Assembly (NCBI GenBank): GCA_028386065.3
Contig: JAKUCV010007499.1
Span: forward strand, 147,661 to 211,660
DNA: 64,000 bases
Source: Turnera subulata
Taxonomy: Eukaryota; Streptophyta; Magnoliopsida; Malpighiales; Passifloraceae
Reading direction: 5' to 3'
Shown here: positions 33,474 through 44,776 of the stretch, piece by piece
How the letters are laid out: each line of letters begins with the position of its first letter
How positions within the stretch are numbered: the stretch's first letter is position 1
Notes under the pieces: generated by a model
The model's input: the letters and a program-made list of their open reading frames with translations, nothing else
The model's database searches: none
Told to the model about the DNA's origin: nothing
Position numbers and translations under genes: made by a program

Positions 33474-36400
33474 TGAAGCGCCCCGACCCGTATTTACCGT
33501 ACACAGTAAACACGTGCCGGAACTGTGACAACCCAACCCAACATGACTCAGCATACAGTGTATACAACAAATATCCGGGCTCAACAGCCCATAATAAAAA
33601 CAACAATAAAATCTCAACCGGCCCAATGGCCCAATAATAATAAAAACAATGCACAGCGGAAGACTTATGAAACTCACATAAACACTGTATGCATAGATGC
33701 AAACTATGGATCCGAGCCCTGTCCAAGGGATAACGCTGCAGCCTGTCTGGAATGCACCAAACCTGTACCACAAATAACTCATCCTACGGGATGAAAGCCC
33801 GCAGGTGAGGGGTGAGTCCGAAGTGCTCACGACAATGGAAAGACGATCAATATGGACACTAAAATACTCAAGGTCCAAAAATAAGTGAAAACCGACCCAA
33901 AAGACTCAAACAAAATCCAATTATCCAATTTTATCTTTTCCGGGCCCCGTCACAGATAAGCTAGGGTCGTACCAGGTTATCAACCTGTTCCTGGTGCCAG
34001 ATCAAAAAGAACCCAGGGATAGACATCCCAAAAATAACAAACCGGGATAGACATCCCAAGCATAGACATGCTTATCCCCGACCCGAATTTACCGTACACA
34101 GTAAACACGAGCCGGAACTGTGACAACCCAACCAAATAAGCCCAAGCATACAGTGTGAACAGCAATAACTCGGGCTCGACAGCCCATAATAATAACAACA
34201 AAAATAACTCAACACGGCCCAATGGCCCAATAATGATAAAAAACATGCACAGCGGAAGACTTAAAGACTCACTAACACTGTATGCGTAATAGATGCAACC
34301 TATGGATCCAAGCCCGTCCAAGGGATAACGCTGTAGCCTGTCTGGAATGCACCAAGCCTGTACATGAAACAACTCAACCTACGGGATGAAAGCTCGCAGG
34401 TGAGGGGTGAGTCTGAAGTGCTCACGACAATGGAAAGACGATCAATATGGACACTAAAAATTACTCAAGTCTAAAAATAAGTGAAAACCGACCCAAAGAC
34501 TCAAATAAAATCCATTATCCAATTTTATCTTTTCCGGGCCCCGTCACGGATAAGCTAGGGTCGTACCAGGTTATCGACCTGTTCCTGGTGCCAGATCAAA
34601 AAGAACCCAGGGATAGACATCCCAAAAATAACAAACCGGGATAGACATCCCAAGCATAGACAAGCTTATCACGCGAACCCAGATCATGACCACCACAAAA
34701 CAGTCTCTAACCATCCGGTCGTACCTCTACTTACCACGTGACAATTATATAATCGTCACCAAAAACCAAACTCAGGGATCGACATCCCTAACCAAAATCT
34801 CGAGGATCGACATCCTCATCACAATTCATTATTAATCCATTATTACTTAATCCAAAAGACACAGAAATTCGATACGGGGATAAACATCCCAAAAATACCA
34901 AACAAGCACCGGGATAGACATCCCGAGCCAAAACACAACAAAAGCACATTCAACAATGCAACAACACCAAACACAATAACCGAGTAATAAGGCACATATT
35001 GAAGGAAATCCATCCTCACCTTGGCCGATTACTCAACTTCGGAAATAATGACCGGTCCGACGCCGGCTCCTCGGGAAACTACCCGATATCCAAACCTATA
35101 CAATAAAACAACATATACACATAAATGCACATAAGAGTATGTCATGATGCCAATATTACGATATGTACTCATCCCGGTTCTTATCTGATATTATTATCTC
35201 TTATCGAAAATAATTTTCCGAACGTATTTCCGAATATAATTTCGGTACCATACTTTAATTAAAATTCTATTCAAAATACTCTCATAAAATAACTATAATT
35301 TCCAAAATAATAATCCACATAATTTTTCCAGAAAATAATAAGCTATTTATAATTTTCAGAGAATATTTATATAGTATTTATCTTTTTCTAACAATATGTT
35401 CCAACACCAAAATATAATTAACTTAAATTTACAAAATACATATTTATTTACATAAACCATAATCATAATTTCCAGACAAAAATAATATACATTTTAATTT
35501 CCAGAAATTATTTTCAAGGCATATATATAATTTTCCAATTAATAATAGTTTTTCAAACATAACTTAATTATTTATCAAAGTAATTATATTTATATTTTCC
35601 TGAAAATAACAGAATTAAATTGTCCATAATTTTCTCAAAATATATATAATTTGTTTTCCCAAAATTCGATTCCAGAATATTAATAAAAATATATATATAA
35701 TTTGTTTTTGTTTTTTTTTTAAAATAAATCGGGCTGGGCCATGAATAGTGCGGCCCAGTACCAAGGCAGCAGCCCAACACTGTGCCAAGGCCCGGCCCAC
35801 ACCACTCAGCCCAACCCAGAAGTCCATAACCCAACTACCGAGTTCGCGACCCGTTTCCACGAATGGATCTTGCCAAAAGTCGGGTCTTACCTCCGGGTTG
35901 CGGCGGCTGGCGACGACGGCAGGCGCAAGGAGGAAAAGGGAGGACGGCCACGAGGAAGGCGACCTCGAGGCGACTCCAAGGTGGCGGAAGGACAGCGCGA
36001 GGCGGCTCGGAGTGAGGCGGCAGCTGGGCTAAAGCAGATCCGTCGGGTTCTGCATCGGGTCAGCGGCGGTGGAGTGCGCGTCCGGCGGCGTAACCAAGCG
36101 GGGGTGACGGGGTTGGAATCGCGACGGCGAGACGAGGCCAACGGTGGCGGTGGTGCAGCGAACGGCGGCCTGGAACACTACGGAGTGAACAGTGACCAGA
36201 AGAGGGAAGATGGTGACACTGTTCATTCCCATTTTTCCCGATTTTTCTTTCTTTTTCTATTTTTCTTCTTTTTCTTTCTATTTTCTTCTTCTTTTTTTCT
36301 GTATTTCCGATTTCATTTTTTTTCTTTTTTTTTCTTTCATTTTCTTTTCCTTTTTCCCTCTTTTCTGTATTTTTTTTTTCTGTTTCCTTTTTTTTCTATT

Positions 36401-36926
36401 TTTTTTCTCTCTCTCACTGTTTCTTTTTTTTCCTGTTTTTATTTTCTTTTATTTTCTTTTTCTTTCCTTTTTCTTTTTCTCTTTTCTTCTTTCTTTTTCT
36501 TCTTTTTTTTTCTCTCTTTTTCTTTTCTCTCTTTTTTTTCTCTCTTTTCTCTCCTTTCTTTTTTTCTTCTTCCTCTCCCGGCTCTTCTTCCTCCTTTTTA
36601 TAAACTGATAATCACTATTAGACTTGTGATAATCAATAATATAATTCGTCCATATTACGGGCGAGTCCGATCCGGACCAAAAAATAACCGATACCTCCTT
36701 AGTTATTTTCCGATGTGATTTTCCGAGAAATTCCGAAACCCGAAAAATACCAACTTGATTCCGAAAAATCCACGGAAAAATCACGAGCGCGGGAAAACCC
36801 TCGGTTTCGAAAAACAACTCCCGATTTACCTTGAATTAATTACCCAAAATTAATTCAACAGTAAATCACGGTAAATAAACTTTTACAGTCCGGTAAAAAT
36901 CCAAAATTTTTACCCGGGCTGTTACA
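33474..36926 (-). repeat. 5' LTR of the 8.8-kb element, with an internal partial duplication
   Basis: 3453 bp. The first ~600 bp (33474-34075) are repeated, diverged, from 34076 on: CCCCGACCCG(T/A)ATTTACCG recurs at about 33480 and 34076, and GGGATAGACATCCCAAGCATAGAC at about 34046 and 34638. The second copy continues as a normal LTR to TGTTACA at 36926. Confidence 0.88.
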
Positions 36927-36931
36927 TATTT

Positions 36932-37150
36932 GATTATAATTGTTCATCTAAGTTTTATTTTATAATTGAAATCATGTGCTACATTGTAATTATTAATTTT
37001 TTTCTTCATTAATATTTTTAGGATGGCTTGGATATGTTATCTTTCTTCTTTTTTTTTTTCAGAAAAAATAATGATTTTTTTAGTTAGATTTTTTTTTTAT
37101 TAAAATGAGTTAGCACCTAAGAATAGTATGATTGAGCTCATTTATTAGCC

Positions 37151-37190
<40 letters not shown>

Positions 37191-37606
37191 GAAGTTTTAT
37201 GTTTTGACTATTAACAATTTAGTTTAGATTCACCACATCCAAGATTTTTATAAAAAATTAATTAAAATATTTTTGACCTCAGAAGTTTTAGAGGTAGGGA
37301 TACATGTTAGCTAGCCTTTGACTGGTTTAGGTATACATTTAACTAATTAGCTAAGTTTCTCAAGGAACCAGATTCAGTTTCACTGACACTTGGTGTGTTA
37401 TATGAAGACATTTTATTGGATTGTATGCATTTCCTCATAATAATTCATTAATAATTTTCTAAAACCAATCATTCTAAACTGTAGCAATAGGTAAAGGTAA
37501 TAGCTTTAGATGGAGTATGTTTGTTATTGTAATAGTGATATATCATTTTGTATTAGTAATAACAGAACTCTTTTAAGTTATTATTAGTAACAAAAAGTGC
37601 ATGCAT
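36932..37606. other. Host sequence between two LTR insertions
   Basis: AT-rich, with a TTA/ATT trinucleotide microsatellite at about 37152-37186. No gene seen. Confidence 0.5.
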
Positions 37607-37611
37607 CATAC

Positions 37612-40415
37612 TGTAACAGCCCGGGTAAAATTTTGGATTTTTACCGGGACTGTAGGAATTGTTTTACCGTGATTTACTGTTGAATTAATCTTGGGTAATT
37701 AATTCAAGGTAAATCAGGAGTCGTTTTTCGAAACCGAGTGTTTTCCCGCGCTCGTGATTTTCCCGCGGATTTTTCGAACCTAAGTTGGTATTTTTCGGAT
37801 TTCGGAATTTCTCGGAAAATCACATCGGAAAATAACTACGGGGTATTGATTATTTTCTGGTCCGGATCGGATTCGCCCGTAATATGGACGAACTGAATTA
37901 TTGCTCACATGCTTAATAGTAAAAGGAAAAAAAAATAAATAAAAAAAAACAGCTTAAAAACCGGTGGGAAGGAATCAGGAAGGGAAGAGAAGGAAAAAAA
38001 AAAAAAAAAGAAGGAAAAGAAAGAAGAGAAAAAAAGAGAGAAGAAAAAGAAAAAAAAAGAGAGAAAAGAGAAGAGAGGGGAACCGGAAAAGAAAAATAGA
38101 AGAGAAGGAAAAAAAAAAAAAAAAAGAAAAGAAAAGCAGTGGGTAGAGGAAGACCGCCGCCGGCCACTTCACCTCACCGCCACCACCTCCACCACGACCG
38201 GCACCACCCACACCGACGGCTCCCTCTCGCCGTCGCCATCCTCACGCGACCAACGCCGCCCGAGCCCGCCTCCTGACGCGCCGGAGGAAGCCAAGGACCC
38301 GACGGTCCTCCGCTTGGATCCGACGCCACTGCCCCTTCCACCGCCTTCACCAGCCGAGCCCACCATCGCGCTGCTCGACGACCGCCCTCCTCTCTTCCTC
38401 GCCGTCCCGTGGAGACCAGACGATGAGCCGCCAGACCTGAAGAGCAGAGCCGCCGGACCCAGCGTCTCTTCCCCTCGCATTTCCTCTCCGCCGCCGCGCC
38501 TGCACACCACGAAACCACCACGGCTGCACCTCAACACAGCAACGTCCACCACCAGCCTTCCCTCCCTCGCCATGCCGCCCTGCTCCCGTGCCACCGTGCT
38601 GCCGCCCACGCCCGTCCCTGCTCGTATTTCCCGTCGTCCAACGCAGGTAATGAAGAAGACGACCCATATTTTTTCAACCGGGTCACGGTGTCGGGCCGGG
38701 TTGACCCGACGGGTCCTCGGCCTGGCCCAAGACCAGTTACTATTCATGGGTGCTTGGGCCTAGCACTATTCATACGGGCCGTACTGTTCACGACCGGCTA
38801 CTGTTCACATGCTGCACTGTTCACGGGCCCAGCCCGTATTAAAAAATAATAAATAGAATAAAATAAAATGAAATAATAATTCTGGAAGTGGATTTAAATA
38901 AATATAATTAGCTGATATATTATTTTTAGAAATTATAGTAATTATATTTTTGGAAATAAGAGCATAAGATAATTATATACAAGAAAAATATTTTAGAAAG
39001 GAGGATTATCAAGTATTTAACAACCGGATATAATTACAAAATGATACCGACCTGTGGAATTAAATGGTGAACGATGACGTTAATGGAGTATAAAACCGGG
39101 ACGAATAACTCAAAAGAATTAGTATTACAGTACATCATATCATAGCATACCGTTATGTGCATCTTATGTGTGCATTTATTATTCGTTATATAGGAGTTGA
39201 TATCGGGCAGATCCTGTGGAACCGGCTTTGGACCGATCGATGTTTCCAGAGTTGAGTAATCGGCTAAGGTGAGGTTAAGTAAATATTTATTTACATCCCG
39301 TGATATCAAGTTGCTGTTTGCTTACTGTGTTCGATGTTGCTGGTATGATACTTTGTGGCTGAGTATGATTTGTTTTGAGATGATTTTAATTGATAATTAT
39401 TGCCGTTGATGTTGTGAAAATTATTATTGCTGTTGATATCATTGATGAGGTTGGAATTGTGGATATAAGTAAGACTATTGTTGTTGTTGACCGTAGAATT
39501 ATGTGAGTTGAGTACCGGGGGTACTATTATGTGATGACAGATTGGTATTGATTATTATCCAGACGAGCGGAGAGGCTGCGAGCCTGCTCGGGATAATGAG
39601 ACAATGGTTGGATGATAGAGATGTAGTGACTAGTCGAGGAAAAAGGAAATAATAAAATTGAATACACTTAGACATCTAGTGAGTCACAGTTAAATGTTGG
39701 AACAGCCAGATGGTAGTCTTATTTTATGGTGCTGGGGGAGAGTGTGCTTGGGGTCTGCTCCCTGTCTGTACCAATTATTATTTTTAGGCGCTGGGGGAGA
39801 GTGTGCTTGGGGTCTGCTCCCTGTCTGTGCCAGTTATACGTGGAGGTACCGGGGAGGGGTCCACGGGCTAGCTAGCTTGACTACCAGGCGACGGCCATCA
39901 TTTAGCTTGTGATAGGGGCCCTGATAATAAAATTGGAATAGTGTGTCTAGAATCACAAGTGTGTCATTTAAGGTTCGTGAGAACCTTAGTTATTGTTGTT
40001 GTTGTGACTTGGACTATTTACGGTGTATGTATATGTATATTTGCTTATGGGTTTACCCGGTGGGCACTTCGGACTCACCCCTCACCTGCGGGCTTTCATC
40101 CCGTAGGTTGAGTTATTTGTTGTTCAGGTATATTGCATTCCAGACAGGCTGTTGACGTTTCCCTTGGTCGGGCTTGGATCCATAGTTTGCATGTGTCGCA
40201 TACAGTGTTTATGTGAGTTGAAAGTCTTCCGCTGTGCACTATTTTGTTATTTTTGGGCCATTGGGCCAGTTATGATATTTTATTGTTGTTTTTATTATGG
40301 GCTGTTGAGCCCGGTTATTTGTTGATTACACTGTATGCTGAGTCATGTTGGGCTGGGTTGTCACAGTTCCGGCTCGTGTTTACTGTGTATGGTAAATACG
40401 GGTCGGGGCGTTTCA
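37612..40415 (+). mobile_element. Solo LTR of the same family, plus orientation
   Basis: 2804 bp, starting TGTAACAGCCCGGG and ending GGGGCGTTTCA, flanked by a perfect 5-bp duplication CATAC (37607-37611 and 40416-40420). It has the same layout as the copies at 8304, 28110 and 33474 but inverted: A/G tract (37920-38140), GC-rich block (38150-38720), several ACTGTTCAC-like motifs (38740-38830), AT-rich part, then the conserved 3' third. The GC-rich ORFs here (such as 38314-38763) show no domain. Confidence 0.92.
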
Positions 40416-40420
40416 CATAC

Positions 40421-41324
40421 AATTAGTTATAAAGTTTGATAGGAAAAAAAATATAGTTTTTTCACAAAGAATTTGTGTACAACTCTTATAGCATTCAAAA
40501 AACGAAAAAGATCAAAAGGATATACAAGCAAGAAAAGAATGAGTTATTTGAGAGGTTGGGTGGTTTTTTTCATAAAAACATAGTTTTGTGATATACTTAA
40601 TTACTAACAAGGGCATGCTTCTTCTTAAAATATGTATTTTATTTTTGGTTCGTAAATTAAATACTTAGAAATGAATTAAAGGGGTCCAAATAGATAAGTT
40701 TATTCATGCAAGCTAATTGGTGGATCATAATGTAGTTTCGTTCATTGCTAAGATGTGTGTCAGTGGAGTGGAGTGGAGAAGTTATACTAAATAAATGAAA
40801 AGGTTAATAATAGAATTTATTGTTATGATTTTTTTAGTTTTTCTCACCTACATTATTCTCAAATTTGAAGAGAGAAAAAAAAAAGAAGAAGAAATGGTGG
40901 CCAAAAATCATATTAAATTTATCAAATAAACTTGCATATTAGCTTCAATTACAATATTTTTTTTTCTTTCTTTCTCTTCCTTTCCAACCTTTTACTTTCT
41001 ATCCATAAGAGGTCAAGGAATAAAATAAGTGGAGAAATAAGAGAAGACGACAGCCATCCCAAACAGACAAGGCTGCATATTCTGAGGAAAAGCGACATGT
41101 CGCCCTAATATCAAATGACGACTGGTGGACCACAGACCATTGAACACGTGTGAGCTTATTCGTCAATCGTTAAGACTTAAGTTTTTTTTTTTGAACAGCG
41201 TTAAGACTTAAGTTGAGACTTCACTTTGGCTTCTGTCTTGTGGTTGTGTCATTTGTTGGTCCACTTCTCTTTCTTCTCGTCTTTTTTTTTTTCTCCTCGT
41301 ATCTTTGCTTTGCTTTAGTTGTCG
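40421..41324. promoter_or_regulatory. Upstream region of GPX gene 2 with G-box
   Basis: AT-rich with no ORF. CACGTG at 41145-41150 lies in ACACGTGTGAGC, 175 bases before the GPX2 ATG. The GPX3 promoter has GCACGTGTGAGC at a similar place. No clear TATA box. Confidence 0.5.
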
Positions 41325-43917
41325 ATGGCAAGCCAATCCGAAAATCAGCCGCAGTCTGTCCACGAATTCACCGTCAAGGTTCGTTTGTTGCTTAGATTAC
41401 TGGTCTTTTTAGATTCTGTTTCGTTTTCGTTGTCTCTTTTTTGTGTTTTGGTTAGCTTTGATGAATTATGTGGTTCTCTATATATTTGCTTACTTGCACT
41501 GTTTTATCCATCAAGAAGCATCTACTTTTTCATTCTATGTGGACAAACTCTTCCTCCTTGAGCAAAAGTGAATAGATTAGTCTTTGTTTTTCTAAAGATT
41601 AGCTTTTGCTGTGTGGTGTTATACATGTTGCAGTCAATTTTCAAAGAAATAGACTTGTCACTGACAAACAACTTATAAGTTTCGATGGTTAGATTTTTCA
41701 CTATTCTCTGGAACAGAAGGGACTGTATATGTGGCTTGATTTTGCTCCTGTAAGAATCAGTTTTGTCTATTTTATGTATATTTCTGCAGTGTGGGTGCTG
41801 GATTGGTTGGTTAAATTTCTATAGTATCTGGTTTTTGGTTGCTGAGAATTTATGGGATCAATATACTGTAATTAGAAAAATGAAGTGAAAAGTGGATATA
41901 TGTTGATGATTGGTGAGAAATAAGAGGTACCTCAGTTCTGTAAATTCTACTTTAATTTACTTGCAAAGGTGGGTGCTTTTATCTTCTTTATATAGCATCT
42001 GGCAATGTTTTAGGGAACCAGACTGATGATAAAAAATGGTTCACTGCTTTCGTACTGCCAGCTTTGTAATCGTGCCTTTGAGACAGTATTTTAAAGTAAA
42101 AACTTGTCTGTGTTGGCTCCTTTACTTTGTTCTTGCTGTGAACATTCTCATTAAACTATGAAATCTGCTTTGGTTTTCTCTTAATTGCAGGATGCTAGAG
42201 GGAATGATGTTGATCTCAGCATTTACAAGGGAAAGGCCCTGCTGATTGTTAATGTTGCCTCGCAATGGTATTTCTATGCTCTATTTTCCTTTTGTTCTTA
42301 AAGGGATTTGGTGGGATTGGTTGTTGGTACAGCCTGAAGTGCATGCTTCTATTCTGAAAGCTATCACTAGTATCAATCTTTATTCTGAAATGAATCACCT
42401 AGAATTTATTAGTTATAAACAGACTTCCTACGCTGGTGTGTAAAATGTGTAGTATCAGTACCAGACATAGGGAAGTGGTGTTACCATTTTCCTTAAATTT
42501 ATAGATGGAAAAACTAGTGTGAGAAGGAACCTTTTCGTGGGATCAAATAGTTGTGGAAAGCCTTCCAATAGCTGGAGTATAGTTTTTTTTAGCAATCTTT
42601 TTCTTTCGTTTACAGTCTTACTGAATTTACCCTTAAATTTGGTGCAGTGGCTTGACCAATTCAAACTACACAGAGCTCACTGAATTATACAAGAAATACA
42701 AGGATCAAGGTTGGCTTTTTATCGCTATTTTGTTTGGAGTCATCATACTTTAATTCCAATAGACAATCATGCCATATGTTTTGCAGAGCTCAGTGGCTCA
42801 GCTTCTATATTGAACTTAGCTTTGCCCCTCCTAGTGTTTCTTTGAAACTTGAGGGCAGGGAAAGTAGGGGAAGGGAGTAGAAGGGAAGGGATGGGAGGTA
42901 ATTAAGGGAGAGGATGGGAAAGATTCAGCCTCCTCTTGTGTTGAGAGAATTAGGAAGAGGATTAAGTTTATGGGAGGGTAGTATGTAAGAATTTGCCTAT
43001 ATAATTCTAGTCTATATATAAGTAGATAAGATTTGGTGTTAGTAGGACAATGTTAGTTTGTCAAGAAATACAGAGGTTAATAATGAATATTAATGGTGAA
43101 ATATTTTAAGATTTCTCTCACTTCCACTTCCACTTCCCTTTCCTCAATACAATTCTCAATATGGCTACTCTCGTTCTATTATCTTTCTTTTTCTTGTGCT
43201 TCTCTTTCGTGTTGTCATTTGCTCTTTTCTGATATAGGTTTGGAGATTCTTGCTTTTCCTTGTAATCAATTTGGTTCTCAAGAGCCAGGAACCAATGATG
43301 AAATTGTGGAGTTTGCTTGTACTCGCTTTAAGGCCGAGTATCCCATATTTGATAAGGTAGGAGCTGAAGTCATACTTACTCTGCATTCTTAAACATAATG
43401 CTTTATGTAGAAAGAACCATTTGGGATCATTTCCTCTTTCTCTCAACCCCCACCGATAATTCTCCCGCCACTGCTTATTCCTCTTTTGTACAACATGATC
43501 ATCTGATCCAGCTTCCTTATTTGATGACGAGCATGTTCTTAAGTTTTTCCAGTCAAAAAGGTCACAAATTTTATACTGCATTATTTCTCTTAATGATTCA
43601 GCTTTCTCTTGGTATAGGTTGATGTCAATGGTAACAATGCTGCTCCAATTTACAAGTTCCTGAAGTCTAGCAAAGGTGGACTTTTCGGGGACGGTATTAA
43701 GTGGAACTTCGCCAAATTTCTGGTTGACAAAGATGGTCACGTCGTAGACCGCTATGCTCCTACTACTTCCCCTCTTAGCATCGAGGTAAAATGGCCCTTA
43801 CATCCATATATTCAACTGCAAATATTACCTCCAGGTGTTTTGAGCGACTGATATAATCTTGGGCTATGGTCCTACTCTTTGCAGAAAGATGTCAAGAAGC
43901 TGTTGGGGATTGCATGA
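41325..43917 (+). CDS. Glutathione peroxidase / thioredoxin-dependent peroxidase, short form (GPX6-like)
   Basis: Six exons: 41325-41378, 42191-42267, 42648-42709, 43238-43356, 43618-43785, 43885-43917. The protein is 170 residues. Exons 2-6 have the same lengths and phases as GPX gene 1 (77, 62, 119, 168, 33), and the protein differs from GPX1 at few positions after residue 18, so the two are close paralogues. It lacks the transit peptide and starts [18 protein letters not shown], so it is probably cytosolic. Peroxidatic Cys is in [22 protein letters not shown] is standard, resolving Cys in [11 protein letters not shown], and Trp/Asn in IKWNF. It would reduce peroxides with thioredoxin. Confidence 0.95.
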
Positions 43918-44776
43918 ATGCGGGACTCGAAGAGTTATATAATCAGCTTATGATGAAAAATAAGACCGGAGACTTGCATGTATTATGAATAAATTTAATG
44001 AATAGATTATGGATGTGACTTTTAATCAGTTTTTTTCGTATTTAAATGTATGCTATAACATAGCAGATTAACTCCCAGTAAATATGTTTCGGGTAGCATA
44101 AATATCAGTTCTCGAGTCTCGACTTTGTATATGATTAACGGACGTAATGTGTTTAACCAGCTCATTCCTCATAGATTTTTCTTGTTTAGAAAAGTTGAAC
44201 CATAATGGTTTTATCTGGTCGGTTGTGGTCTGAATTTTTACAAGGATAACAAAAGAGAATCTTCAAATGTTTGACTTCTATTCCTTTTGTTCTTCTTCAA
44301 TAAAGGAAATCTTTCCAATACGATATCAAGTTTGTTAAGATTAACATGTTTGATGCAAAGAATCATGATGTTGAAGGTGAAGGAGAGGAGATGGCAGTGA
44401 GGAGAAAGAAGACGATTAGCACTAGAATTGCTTTCTCATTAGTTCTTCTGTAATGAAGTTGTATACAATATATAGGATACAAAAGATGAGGGGTTAGGTA
44501 TAACAACATTCAACACGTGTTTTATAACAAATTTGAATTTCTTGCCGATGGAGCTTAATGGAAGAGAAAAAAATGAGCAACGGGAAAATGCAGGCCAACT
44601 CAAAAGAACGACGAGTCACACATATTCCACCCTAGACCTTGTAGCACGTGTGAGCATACAATTTGCTTCTCTTTGACTTTCGAGTTTAGAGATACCCTTT
44701 TTCTATGTAAATTTGTGTTGGTTTCCACTTCCAGTTCACATAATTCCAGTTCCATTCGTATCTTTTGCTTACTTTG
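43918..44776. promoter_or_regulatory. GPX2-GPX3 intergenic region with G-box
   Basis: 859 bp holding the GPX2 3' UTR and the GPX3 promoter. CACGTG at 44645-44650 in GCACGTGTGAGC matches the motif upstream of GPX2, and a second CACGTG lies near 44513. No transposon boundary seen. Confidence 0.5.

Larger units (their letters stand above)
28110..36926 (-). mobile_element. Non-autonomous LTR retrotransposon, Tekay/Del-like, with perfect TSD
   Basis: Two LTRs (28110-31040 and 33474-36926) enclose a 2.43-kb internal region, and the whole is flanked by TATTT at 28105-28109 and 36927-36931. Read on the minus strand, the LTR starts TGTAACAG and ends GCGCTTCA. A primer-binding-like TTGGTAGCGGAGCG follows the 5' LTR at 33470-33457. 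TTCGGGGATGAAATTC...AAGGTGGGTAG precedes the 3' LTR, the form seen before the 3' LTR of Tekay/Del chromoviruses. No gag, protease, RT or integrase is present. The internal region instead holds plus-strand (antisense) ORFs. Confidence 0.9.

Noticed and set aside
35741..36718. 325-codon ORF across the LTR
   Set aside because: Starts in the GC-rich LTR block and ends in the T/C tract; no domain, and the partner LTR breaks the frame.
38314..38763. Pro-rich 149-codon ORF in the solo LTR
   Set aside because: GC-rich LTR sequence with long open frames on both strands (38169-38747 minus as well); no homologous motif, no conservation with sister LTRs.
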